Below, piece by piece: positions 29,513 through 36,797 of a DNA stretch of 36,797 bases. This DNA comes from Verrucomicrobiota bacterium (GTDB lineage Bacteria; Verrucomicrobiota; Lentisphaeria; Victivallales; UBA1829): NCBI GenBank assembly GCA_022703965.1, contig JAKJHH010000008.1:7511-44307 (forward strand). The letters are read 5' to 3'. Below the pieces are notes generated by a model that saw only the letters and a list, made by a program, of their open reading frames with translations, searched no databases and was not told the origin of the DNA. Made by a program: the position numbers and the translations under genes. Position 1 is the stretch's first letter, and each line of letters begins with the position of its first letter.

Positions 29513-29533
29513 CTTGATAACTCCTGAGAGGAA

Positions 29534-29929
29534 TTAGCGTTTCGAGAACTGGAAGCGTCTGCGTGCGCCGGGCTGACCGGATTTCTTACGTTCCTTGACT
29601 CTTGAGTCACGGGTAAGCATCGCAGAATCTTTGAGAACCGGACGAAGTGATTCGTCAACCTTGATCAGAGCGCGGGCTATGCCGTGACGGAGAGCTCCTG
29701 CCTGACCCATTGCGCCGCCGCCGAGAATGCTGGCTGCGATGTCGTATCTGCCTGTTGTGCTTGATACGACGAGCGGCTGAGAGACGAAACCTCTGAGTGC
29801 TTCTGTCGGGAAGTACACATCAAAAGCCTTGTCGTTGACAAAGATTTTGCCTGAACCGGGACGGATTCTTACTCTGGCTGTGGCGCTTTTTCTACGACCT
29901 GTAGCCCAAATTTCTTTCTTATCGGCCAT
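29534..29929 (-). CDS. rpsI: 30S ribosomal protein S9
   Basis: 131 residues, normal length. Family marks: WATGRRKSATARVRIRPGSG, ILGGGAMGQAGALRHGIARAL and the C-terminal tail ending FQFSKR, whose basic end reaches the tRNA in the P site. AAGGAG lies ten bases before the ATG. The gene follows rplM by 18 bases, the usual pairing. Confidence 0.98.
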   Translation of the reverse strand: MADKKEIWATGRRKSATARVRIRPGSGKIFVNDKAFDVYFPTEALRGFVSQPLVVSSTTGRYDIAASILGGGAMGQAGALRHGIARALIKVDESLRPVLKDSAMLTRDSRVKERKKSGQPGARRRFQFSKR

Positions 29930-29947
29930 GATAGGATAACTCCTTGA

Positions 29948-30376
29948 TTACATTTCGATTTTTTCGGGGGTCTGTGCGGCGTGCGGATGTTCTGCTCCGA
30001 CGTAGACTTTGAGCTTGCGGAACTGTTCACGGGCAAGTCTGCCCTTTGAAAGCATTCCCCATACAGCGTCCTTGATCAGACGTTCCGGATTTTTTTCGCG
30101 GATTTTTTCGGCTGTTGTTTCGGTGTATCCGCTGCGGTAGCCGGAGTAGTCTGCGTAGGTCTTGTTCTTGTCTTTGGCGCCTGTAAAGAGAACTTTTTCG
30201 GCGTTGATTACGACTACAAATGAACCTGTGTCGATGTGGGGAGTGTAAGTCGGCTTGTCTTTTCCGCGCAGTGCGTCAGCTATTCTGACTGCGAGACGTC
30301 CTACAGGTACGCCGGCAGCGTCGAACAACACGTGTTTACGTTCGATTTCCCCTGTTTTTGCAAGATATGTCTTCAT
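29948..30376 (-). CDS. rplM: 50S ribosomal protein L13
   Basis: 142 residues, normal length. It shows the family marks LFDAAGVPVGRLAVRIADAL, YTPHIDTGSFVVVINAEKV, YRSGYTE, and AVWGMLSKGRLAREQFRKLKV-type sequence near the C-terminus. An AGGAAACGG stretch precedes the ATG. It is the first gene of rplM-rpsI-argC, with a promoter at 30458-30486. In E. coli L13 represses its own operon through the leader; whether the leader here does this is not visible. Confidence 0.98.
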   Translation of the reverse strand: MKTYLAKTGEIERKHVLFDAAGVPVGRLAVRIADALRGKDKPTYTPHIDTGSFVVVINAEKVLFTGAKDKNKTYADYSGYRSGYTETTAEKIREKNPERLIKDAVWGMLSKGRLAREQFRKLKVYVGAEHPHAAQTPEKIEM

Positions 30377-30457
30377 TTTTCCGTTTCCTGTTTTTTGTGA
30401 TTCTCTATCAATATGTCTGCACGGACTGAGATCGGGGTTCAGCCGTAAAGAGCATAT

Positions 30458-30486
30458 ATATTAATGGTCTATACTAAAAAAATCAA
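30458..30486 (-). promoter_or_regulatory. Promoter of the rplM-rpsI-argC operon
   Basis: On the minus strand TTGATT (30481-30486) and TAATAT (30458-30463) are 17 bases apart. The expected start near 30451 leaves a leader of about 75 bases before rplM. Confidence 0.55.
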
Positions 30487-30521
30487 ATTATTTTTCCTGT
30501 TTTTTTCAGATTTCCTTCGTC

Positions 30522-32264
30522 TCAGCGCTTGACCGGATCAAGCTTTTTCGCCTCCTCCTCAGATATGCAGAAGACCGACGGGTACTGATGTTCCGGGCGG
30601 GTTCTGACTACTTCTCTTATTTGAATTTTGATGTTTTCATCCAGGCTGTCGAAGGTTTCTTCTCTGAATATCAGATATTTGTATTTCAGCTTGCCGTTTG
30701 CGTCCAGGAGTTCCTTGGTGTACCAGATTTCGTCGTAATCGTTCGGGAGGTAGAAGACGAGTTCTTCAAGGTTTTCTGCCCGGACGTGAGCTATCATTTC
30801 GTTCCTGTTTATTCTGCTCTTGAACTCCAACGCGTAGTCGCGCAGGCTCTTATAGGAGTCGGCGTAGGGGAGTACAAATTCTGTTGTCATCCAGTGGACT
30901 GTCCATATGCTGAACGCAAGGAGTACTGCCGCATAGACGCAGCGTCCTTTCTGCATCAGCATGCCAAGCAGACTTAGAATTATGAGCGTGATTAATACCG
31001 CAAGTATGATTGCGCCTGAATTGGTATTTATCATTTCAAAAATTTTCAATGCGCTTCTGGCATCGCGTTCACTTATGCATGGAACTTTGTCCGATAAGCA
31101 TATTGTTGCAAGTTTTGTCGCAATTCCGCTTCTCACAAGTGTCAGGAAGCCGAGAAGCAGAACGCCGAATCCTGCCGTTGCTATCTTCCAATAAGAAGCA
31201 AGTTTGAAGGAGTTTTCCTCCAATTTTATGATGTACTGGGCAATGAGTACGGCAATTGCCGGGTAAAGCGGCAGCAGGTAGTCAGCTCTCTTGTAGGCTG
31301 AAAGTGAGAAGAATGCAAACACGACAAGTGCCCAGAAGATGAGGAACCACGTTCCGTTGCTGAGGCTTTTTCTTTTCTGCCAGAACTTCCAGAGGCCGAA
31401 TGGTAGAAAGATTGACCAGGGCAGGGTTCCGCCTATGATATTAGGAATATAGAATAATACATTCTTTTTCTTACCGCCTCCGAATTCGCTGTCGATTCCG
31501 GTGAAGCGTTTGATGTTGTGGGAAATCAGGAAGCCTGTTGTGTATTCTCCGTGAGTTCTGATTCCTTCTCTGATGTACCAGGGCAGGGTGATAGCAGAAC
31601 CTATTATGAAGCCTGATATTGGTTTGAGTTCCCAGAATACTCTCCATGATCTTTCTTTGATTGCAAGGCATATCGCGGTCAGTCCGGCCAGTACGACTGT
31701 GACGGGGCCTTTTACCAGTACGCTGAGTCCTAGGACGGCGTAAAAGATATAGAGCTTCCAGTTGCCTTTTTTACTTTCCGCATAGCCGCAGTACATGAAG
31801 TACATAGCCACTGTATAAAAAGCGGCCAGCACGATATCGATTCGCGCTATTCTCCCGAAGTTTATGAAACTTATCATTGTCGCCAGAATCAGTCCTGCCA
31901 GAATTCCGGTGTTTTCACCGTATATGCGGCGTCCGAATAGAGCCGCCATTATTACGCAGATTATAGAAGCTATTGCCGAGGGCAGTCTGATTCCGAATTC
32001 ATTGTTGCCGAATTGCATGGATGACGCGAGGCATATCCAGTAATAGAATATAGGTTTTTCGGTGGTGTCGCGTCCTTTGAAAACCATTGTGCCGTAATCT
32101 CCGCTGTCCACCATGTTGCGAACTATGATTCCGGCTCGTCCTTCCTGAGCGGAGTACATGCCGCTTCCGCCGAGGTCGTGAAGGAATATAACTATGGCAA
32201 AGACCAGCAGAATTGTCCATTTTACGTCTGATCTGTTGAAAAAGCTTTTCAGTTTGCTGAGCAT
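30522..32264 (-). CDS. ArnT/PMT-type membrane glycosyltransferase
   Basis: 580 residues with about a dozen hydrophobic helices. The first periplasmic loop after the first helix reads HDLGGSGMYSAQEGRAGII, the acidic position found in GT-C (ArnT, PMT_2) transferases, followed by EKPIFYYWICLASSMQFG and NEFGIRLPSAIAS, both typical of ArnT-like proteins. FGRIARIDIVLAAFYTVAMY and YKRADYLLPLYPAIAVLIAQY also match. Such enzymes move a sugar from an undecaprenyl phosphate donor to lipid A or another acceptor at the outer face of the inner membrane. The C-terminal ~110 residues form a soluble domain. AGGGG lies six bases before the ATG. No arnABCDEF genes adjoin it, so the sugar is unknown. Confidence 0.85.
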   Translation of the reverse strand: MLSKLKSFFNRSDVKWTILLVFAIVIFLHDLGGSGMYSAQEGRAGIIVRNMVDSGDYGTMVFKGRDTTEKPIFYYWICLASSMQFGNNEFGIRLPSAIASIICVIMAALFGRRIYGENTGILAGLILATMISFINFGRIARIDIVLAAFYTVAMYFMYCGYAESKKGNWKLYIFYAVLGLSVLVKGPVTVVLAGLTAICLAIKERSWRVFWELKPISGFIIGSAITLPWYIREGIRTHGEYTTGFLISHNIKRFTGIDSEFGGGKKKNVLFYIPNIIGGTLPWSIFLPFGLWKFWQKRKSLSNGTWFLIFWALVVFAFFSLSAYKRADYLLPLYPAIAVLIAQYIIKLEENSFKLASYWKIATAGFGVLLLGFLTLVRSGIATKLATICLSDKVPCISERDARSALKIFEMINTNSGAIILAVLITLIILSLLGMLMQKGRCVYAAVLLAFSIWTVHWMTTEFVLPYADSYKSLRDYALEFKSRINRNEMIAHVRAENLEELVFYLPNDYDEIWYTKELLDANGKLKYKYLIFREETFDSLDENIKIQIREVVRTRPEHQYPSVFCISEEEAKKLDPVKR

Positions 32265-32447
32265 TCAAGTCCCCTTTGGTTTATGCCGAGTTCTCTGCAA
32301 GCTATAAAGTTACCACTTATTGCCGACTTATTCAAGGATTCTCCTCTTCATTCTCTTTTTCTCTTTTCGCTTCTGTTTAAGGTTTTAAACTTTTAGTATC
32401 CTGTGCTATCTTATATGGATATATTTGTCGAAGGCGGGTTAATTTAT

Positions 32448-33584
32448 ATGAATGTCAAATTGCGTAAAGAAATCATCAGGAATGCCAGAAGAGTCGTTGT
32501 CAAAGTCGGAACCAGACTGCTTACCGACCCGGCGAGGATTCCTGTTCTTGTAAATCAGATTCACAAAATGCGTCAGGCCGGCAAGAAGGTTCTTCTTGTT
32601 ACTTCCGGAGCTGTCGGCACAGGCATGAGGGCTCTCAATCTGGACAAACGCCCCAAGAAACTTGCCGATGTTCAGGCTCTTGCGGCTCTTGGACAGAACA
32701 AGCTCATGGCTCTTTATGAGGCCGAATGTGCTAAACTCGGCTTCCATTGCGCGCAGCTTCTGCTTACCGCCGAAGATCTGCGTCATCGTGAGAGACACCT
32801 CAATGTATTCAACTGTATAGAGTCGCTTCTTGCCGACGATGTGCTTCCGATTCTCAACGAGAACGACACCGTTTCCGTGGCGGAACTCAAGTTTGGCGAT
32901 AACGACGGACTGGCCGCTCTTCTCGCTACAATGATGCGTGCGGAACTCACTGTTCTCCTGACCAACGTCGACGGTCTCTTTTCACGCAATCCCGACGGGA
33001 CATTCGGAGAAAGAATTCCGGCCGTCGAAAAAATCACTGATAAATTCCGTGCTATGGCTTCCGGAACAGATGACGCCGCTTACTCCAAGGGCGGTATGGC
33101 CTCGAAGCTCAACGCCGCTTCCATCGTCACTTCATCCGGCGAGTATCTTTGGATCGCCTGCGGCAAGGATGATCATGTTCTTGAGCGCATGCTGAAAGGC
33201 GACGATATCGGCACGGTATTTCTTCCCAACAAGGCTAAAAAGCCCATGGAATCCAAAAAACGCTGGCTTAAATTCTTCTCGAAATGCTCCGGCAGGATCA
33301 TTGTTGATGAAGGTGCGGAAGTTGCCGTGATCGAACAGGGACGCAGTCTTTTGCCTTCCGGCATTATCAAAGTTGAAGGCAAGTTCAAGCGTGGCGATGC
33401 CGTCGAAATCTGCGCTCAGTTCAAGGGCGATGTCCTTGGTCGCGGACTCAGCAATTTCAGCGCGGCTCAGTGCCGTAAGATCGCCGGACATCAAAGTTCC
33501 GAAATAGCTCAGATTCTCGGGCATGACGCGGACGAGGAAGTCATACACAGAAACAATCTGGCGGTGGCTGATCTGCCTCTTTGA
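32448..33584 (+). CDS. proB: Glutamate 5-kinase with PUA domain
   Basis: 378 residues from the ATG at 32448. It phosphorylates glutamate with ATP, the first step of proline synthesis. The kinase domain has RRVVVKVGTRLLT, VLLVTSGAVGTGMRALNL, LPILNENDTVSVAELKFGDN followed by DGLAALLATMM, LLTNVDGLFSRNP and YSKGGMASKLNAASIVTSSG. The C-terminal PUA domain starts near IIVDEGAEVAVIEQGRSLLP and ends with GRGLSNFSAAQ plus the HRNNLAV tail. In-frame starts exist upstream (ATG at 32415), but 32448 gives the usual N-terminus; GGCGGG nine bases upstream is a weak site. It heads a plus-strand run with the small Cys protein and miaB. No proA is in the window. Confidence 0.95.
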   Translation: MNVKLRKEIIRNARRVVVKVGTRLLTDPARIPVLVNQIHKMRQAGKKVLLVTSGAVGTGMRALNLDKRPKKLADVQALAALGQNKLMALYEAECAKLGFHCAQLLLTAEDLRHRERHLNVFNCIESLLADDVLPILNENDTVSVAELKFGDNDGLAALLATMMRAELTVLLTNVDGLFSRNPDGTFGERIPAVEKITDKFRAMASGTDDAAYSKGGMASKLNAASIVTSSGEYLWIACGKDDHVLERMLKGDDIGTVFLPNKAKKPMESKKRWLKFFSKCSGRIIVDEGAEVAVIEQGRSLLPSGIIKVEGKFKRGDAVEICAQFKGDVLGRGLSNFSAAQCRKIAGHQSSEIAQILGHDADEEVIHRNNLAVADLPL

Positions 33585-33604
33585 AACTATGGAGTCTTGA
33601 TCCG

Positions 33605-33826
33605 ATGACTGAATACGGCGAACTTGCGGGACGTGACGGTTCTTCCGAGCCGAAAAAGATGCCTCAGGCCTTTATCAACTGCCTGAGATGTGTTCATTAT
33701 TATGTCACATGGAAACCGGCCACTCCGCGCGGATGCCGCCTTGTCGGTTTCGAGTCCAGAGAAATGCCGTCGATGCTCGTTTTCGAGTCCACTGGCAGAA
33801 AATGCATCGGCTTTAAAGCCAAATAA
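33605..33826 (+). CDS. Small four-cysteine protein between proB and miaB
   Basis: 73 residues from the ATG at 33605, with GGAG about 11 bases upstream. Cysteines C26 and C29 (INCLRCVHYYVTW), C44 (PRGCRLVGF) and C67 (GRKCIGF), with H31, suggest a single metal or iron-sulfur site. The pattern CxxCxxYYxTWxPxxPxGCxxxGFxSxxxPS is one I recall from small uncharacterised proteins of other anaerobes and deltaproteobacteria; no function is known to me. It lies 20 bases after proB and 21 bases before miaB, so all three are likely one transcript. Confidence 0.75.
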   Translation: MTEYGELAGRDGSSEPKKMPQAFINCLRCVHYYVTWKPATPRGCRLVGFESREMPSMLVFESTGRKCIGFKAK

Positions 33827-33847
33827 CCGTTTTGACAGGATAGTCCT

Positions 33848-35188
33848 TTGAAAGTCTACATAAAAACATACGGATGCCAGATGAATGAGCGCGACTCGGA
33901 AACAGCCGCCGCTCTTCTCAGCGCCCGGGGCTACAGAATTTGTAATGACGAACTCGATGCCGATATCATTATTTTCAATACATGCAGTGTTCGGGATCAG
34001 GCAGAACGCAAGGCTGTCGGGAAAATCGGCATCATCAAAAAGATCAAGCGCGAAAAGACTGCTCTGATTATCGGTGTCATGGGCTGTATGGCTCAGCGTC
34101 GCGGCGAGGAGCTCTTCAAGGAGCTTCCTCATCTTGATTTCATACTTGGAACCGACCAGCTCCACTCAATCGCCGAGATCGTTGACGAAATCGTTAAAAA
34201 CCGCAGAAAACTTGTTGCCGACGCTCAGAATTCAAGTTTCCCTGATTCCATCGACACTCATATGGCGGTCGAAACCGGTGATTTCAGCGCTTACATCGCG
34301 GTCATGCGCGGCTGCAACCGCTTTTGCAGTTATTGCATCGTTCCCTACGTGCGCGGACGGGAAAAGAGCCGTCTCATGGATGATATCGTTAAAGAGGCTC
34401 GTCTGCTTGCGGAAAAGGGAATCAAGGAAATCATGTTGCTCGGACAGAATGTCGCCGCTTACGGACACGACGGCATGCCGCCTCCGAAATCCATGAGCGA
34501 GGGTGATTCTCCCTTCGGTGAACTTCTTGCTGCCGTATCGGAAATCGAAGGAATAAAGCGAATTCGTTTTACTTCACCGCATCCAGCGTACTTCAACGAT
34601 GCATTGATTAATGCGATTGTATCGCTTCCGAAAGTCTGTAAAAGCGTTCATCTACCCTTGCAGTCCGGTTCTGATTCCATTCTCAAGGCGATGAATCGTC
34701 CTTACACCGCAGAACGCTTTTATGAAATCGCCTCGAAGCTGAGGTCGCTCTGTCCAGATATTACTTTCTCGACGGATGTGATCGTAGGTTTTCCCGGCGA
34801 GACCGAGGAAGATTTTATCGCGACTCGTGAGCTGATGAATAAAGTCGGCTTCGAGAATGCTTTCATCTTCAAATATTCTCCGAGAAGCGGAACCGCTTCT
34901 GCCAAAATGAACGATGACGTGCCTCAGGAACTCAAGGAGGCTCGCAATAAAATCCTTCTCGAAGACCTGTCAAAACGAGCTGCCGAATCCAATCGCAAGC
35001 TTGTCGGTGAAACAGTCGAAGTTCTTGTTGAAGGCCCCAGTAAGCGCAATGTCGAACGCTGGTCGGGTCATACTGACAGCAAACGTTTGGCAGTTTTCGA
35101 TAATCCCGGCAATCTCAAAGTCGGCGATTTTGTACAAGTCAAAGTGACAAGAGCCAGCTCCTCCACCATCTTCGGCGATATCCTCTGA
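33848..35188 (+). CDS. miaB: tRNA-2-methylthio-N6-dimethylallyladenosine synthase
   Basis: 446 residues, full length. This radical-SAM enzyme adds the methylthio group to i6A37 of tRNAs reading UNN codons. The N-terminal MTTase domain supplies the second cluster with C10 (YGCQMNERDSE), C46 (NTCSVRDQAERK) and C80 (MGCMAQR). The radical-SAM motif is C156, C160, C163 in GCNRFCSYCIVPYVRGREKS. A C-terminal TRAM domain (about 375-446) follows. The retained NERDSE and VRGREKSR residues favour MiaB over RimO or MtaB. The start is TTG at 33848, supported by AGGA seven bases upstream; no ATG is placed to give the conserved N-terminus. Confidence 0.95.
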   Translation: MKVYIKTYGCQMNERDSETAAALLSARGYRICNDELDADIIIFNTCSVRDQAERKAVGKIGIIKKIKREKTALIIGVMGCMAQRRGEELFKELPHLDFILGTDQLHSIAEIVDEIVKNRRKLVADAQNSSFPDSIDTHMAVETGDFSAYIAVMRGCNRFCSYCIVPYVRGREKSRLMDDIVKEARLLAEKGIKEIMLLGQNVAAYGHDGMPPPKSMSEGDSPFGELLAAVSEIEGIKRIRFTSPHPAYFNDALINAIVSLPKVCKSVHLPLQSGSDSILKAMNRPYTAERFYEIASKLRSLCPDITFSTDVIVGFPGETEEDFIATRELMNKVGFENAFIFKYSPRSGTASAKMNDDVPQELKEARNKILLEDLSKRAAESNRKLVGETVEVLVEGPSKRNVERWSGHTDSKRLAVFDNPGNLKVGDFVQVKVTRASSSTIFGDIL

Positions 35189-35313
35189 GACTCGAGAAAT
35201 CCATCTCAATATATTTTAGCAGTATGCAGAATAAGCAAGTCTTGTGTTTTATCTATTGTGAGAGTAGTTTAATTATGGGATATTAAATTGCAATCCATAT
35301 AACTATGAGATGA

Positions 35314-36465
35314 ATGATGATTAAACGCATGTTTATCAACAATTTTAGATGTTTTCTGAATTTTGAATTTCTCCCTGGAAGCGAGAATTCTCTTCTGCTG
35401 ATTGGTCATAATGGGGCAGGAAAATCGACAGTGCTTGAGGTCTTGCAAATTCTTCAACGTATCGCCAAAGGCGACAACATTGCAAAAGCTGATGATCGCA
35501 AAAAAGCATTAATAGATGTTGATGATTTCGGCTTTCAAGGAACAGAAGTTCCGATTCGCTTTGAAATAGAAGTTATTTTGAAGGATCGAGTATATCGTTA
35601 TGAATTAGCGCTTGAACTGCCGCTTAATTTCAAGTTGCCTCGTGTTTCTCACGAATCTTTGCAAGTTGATGGTGAATTCCGCTTTAAACGTGAACTGGCA
35701 AATATGTCTGTTTTTCCACTGAATAGAAGTTCCGGTCAGTTTTCTTTGGACTGGCATTCGATTGGTTTGCCGATAATTCAAAGAACTTCCGATAGTGATC
35801 CCGTGGCAATATTTAAAGATTGGCTATCGGAGATGATTCTGTTATCTCCAATTCCATCTCTGATGACTGATGAGGCAATCAATGACAACAATGAACACAT
35901 AAAGATGCATGGAGAAAATATAGCCTCCTGGATTTCAAATATTCTTGCGACTTATCCGCGCGCATATGGATCTATGGAAAAATTTTATAAGACATTTTTT
36001 CCCGATTTCAGTCATTTTGTTTTCGATCCAACTGGTAAGAATACTAAAGAACTTGAACTCAGATTCGCGAATGATGCGAAAAAATTCTCCTCGAGTCTAA
36101 CGAGATTGTCCGACGGAGAAAAATGTATTTTACTGGGGGCGGCTGTTTATGCCGACGCAAAAGAGCAGGATTGTCCTTTCTGCTTTTGGGACGAACCAAA
36201 TAATTATCTTGATGTTAGTATTCTTGATCAATTTTTTAGACTTTTTCGAAAGGAATTTGCAGCCAGAAAAGGTCAGTTTATAGTCATCTCTCACGATTTG
36301 GAGACTGTCGGTGGATTTAATGATGAAAATACATGGCTGTTTGAGCGAAGAACTCATTTGGAGTCTACTGTGCCTCCGATAGCACTTGATGATTTGCGCA
36401 AAAGCGGAAGATTGAAAGGCTCGCTTCGCAATGCTTTGACAAGCGGAGACATTTATGGCTCCTAA
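35314..36465 (+). CDS. ABC/AAA-type ATPase of the OLD/AAA_15-21 group
   Basis: 383 residues. It opens with IKRMFINNFRCFLNFEFLPG, the typical RecF/OLD-like first strands, then Walker A GHNGAGKST (31-39). The ABC signature-like motif is LSDGEK (265-270), Walker B is CFWDEPNNYLD with D293 and E294, and the H-loop is ISHD (H327). The middle (about 60-255) is the insertion that varies among these ATPases. No nuclease domain is fused to it. Its last 11 bases overlap the next gene, which looks Toprim-like, so the two should act together. The sequence is visibly more AT-rich than the upstream miaB, hinting at separate origin. Start: ATG at 35314 or 35317, with only a weak GAG site. Confidence 0.8.
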   Translation: MMIKRMFINNFRCFLNFEFLPGSENSLLLIGHNGAGKSTVLEVLQILQRIAKGDNIAKADDRKKALIDVDDFGFQGTEVPIRFEIEVILKDRVYRYELALELPLNFKLPRVSHESLQVDGEFRFKRELANMSVFPLNRSSGQFSLDWHSIGLPIIQRTSDSDPVAIFKDWLSEMILLSPIPSLMTDEAINDNNEHIKMHGENIASWISNILATYPRAYGSMEKFYKTFFPDFSHFVFDPTGKNTKELELRFANDAKKFSSSLTRLSDGEKCILLGAAVYADAKEQDCPFCFWDEPNNYLDVSILDQFFRLFRKEFAARKGQFIVISHDLETVGGFNDENTWLFERRTHLESTVPPIALDDLRKSGRLKGSLRNALTSGDIYGS

Positions 36466-36797
36466 TAAATATAAATGGCATTTGATTATCCTGCCTGAAG
36501 ATGATGCCACTCGACAAATTGCCAATGGATTGTCAGACTCAAGAGATGAGCTAGAAAATGCCGTGCAAGTATTGAAGGAATGTCGAGGATGGCAACATAC
36601 CCTTGATGACTTGGCTGATCAAAATTTACAGGATTATCCAGAGCGTAGGGTTTTATTGGTAATTGACTTTGACAAAGCCGAGGGACGCCTTGATTATATA
36701 AAGAAAAATGAACTGGTTCAAGAATTTCACGACCGTGTTTTTGTTATAGGCTCAAAATTTGAGGCAGAAGATCTGAAGCGCGCATTAGGTTTAAAAT
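36455..36797 (+). CDS. Toprim-like partner protein of the ATPase (runs off right edge)
   Basis: The first 114 residues are visible. GGAG lies six bases before the ATG at 36455, which sits inside the end of the ATPase gene. The N-terminus KWHLIILPEDDATRQIANGL carries an acidic cluster E15-D16-D17. After a 45-residue stretch comes RRVLLVIDFDKAEGR with the D71-x-D73 pair, then DRVFVIGSKFEAEDLKRALG. Glutamate at the end of a first strand and a later DxD after a hydrophobic strand is the Toprim pattern of OLD-type nucleases; calling it a nuclease is inference. I recall similar WHLIxLPEDDAN proteins next to AAA ATPases in other bacteria. The C-terminus is outside the window. Confidence 0.65.
   Translation, partial: MAPNKYKWHLIILPEDDATRQIANGLSDSRDELENAVQVLKECRGWQHTLDDLADQNLQDYPERRVLLVIDFDKAEGRLDYIKKNELVQEFHDRVFVIGSKFEAEDLKRALGLK

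Overview
The window looks like chromosome from a Lentisphaerota (Victivallales-like) anaerobe or a close PVC-superphylum relative. Three things point there: short pseudopilin-like proteins with an [19 protein letters not shown] N-terminus sitting beside polysaccharide-degrading genes, many glycoside hydrolases each paired with its own GntR, LacI or AraC regulator, and intergenic CACGAAGG/TGGACA repeats. This assignment is inference from gene content; no rRNA or tRNA gene was seen.

Layout. 1-697: start of an FMN-binding glutamate synthase family gene (-). 987-4188: GntR-type regulator plus a GH92 family enzyme (-), with promoter and operator visible. 4301-5104: AraC-type regulator (+), possibly leaderless. 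5077-6495: beta-carbonic anhydrase and a small membrane protein with an RCK_C domain (-). 6578-8449: heparinase II/III-like lyase (-). 8450-9436: gene-free, filled by nested inverted repeats and a MITE-like element. 9437-11400: a pseudopilin (-), divergent from a double zinc-ribbon membrane protein coupled to cobS (+). 11501-14645: LacI regulator and GH31 enzyme (+). 14640-16767: cobJ/cbiH and cbiA (-). 16831-18939: a Dps-like ferritin and a REC-REC-histidine kinase (-). 19059-21784: YihY/BrkB membrane protein and a phytoene-desaturase-like FAD enzyme (+). 21785-22313: gene-free, repeats. 22314-27961: an operon of a large secreted clan GH-A hydrolase, a GH5 gene broken by two in-frame stops, and a pseudopilin (+). 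27963-30376: rplM-rpsI-argC plus a secreted protein of five 20-residue repeats (-). 30522-32264: ArnT/PMT-type glycosyltransferase (-). 32448-35188: proB, a four-cysteine small protein, miaB (+). 35314-end: AAA/ABC ATPase overlapping a Toprim-like partner that runs off the window (+).

How it fits together. The regulators adjoin their hydrolases, suggesting several small substrate-induced loci for host or plant glycans (mannosides, alpha-glycosides, uronic-acid polymers, beta-glycans). Cobalamin genes lie on both sides of the LacI-GH31 pair. The housekeeping genes (rplM, rpsI, argC, proB, miaB, can) are intact. The strongest candidates for something new are the ATPase plus Toprim-like pair at the right end (possible defence module), the GH92 enzyme with glutamine at the usual acid position, and the composite intergenic repeats.
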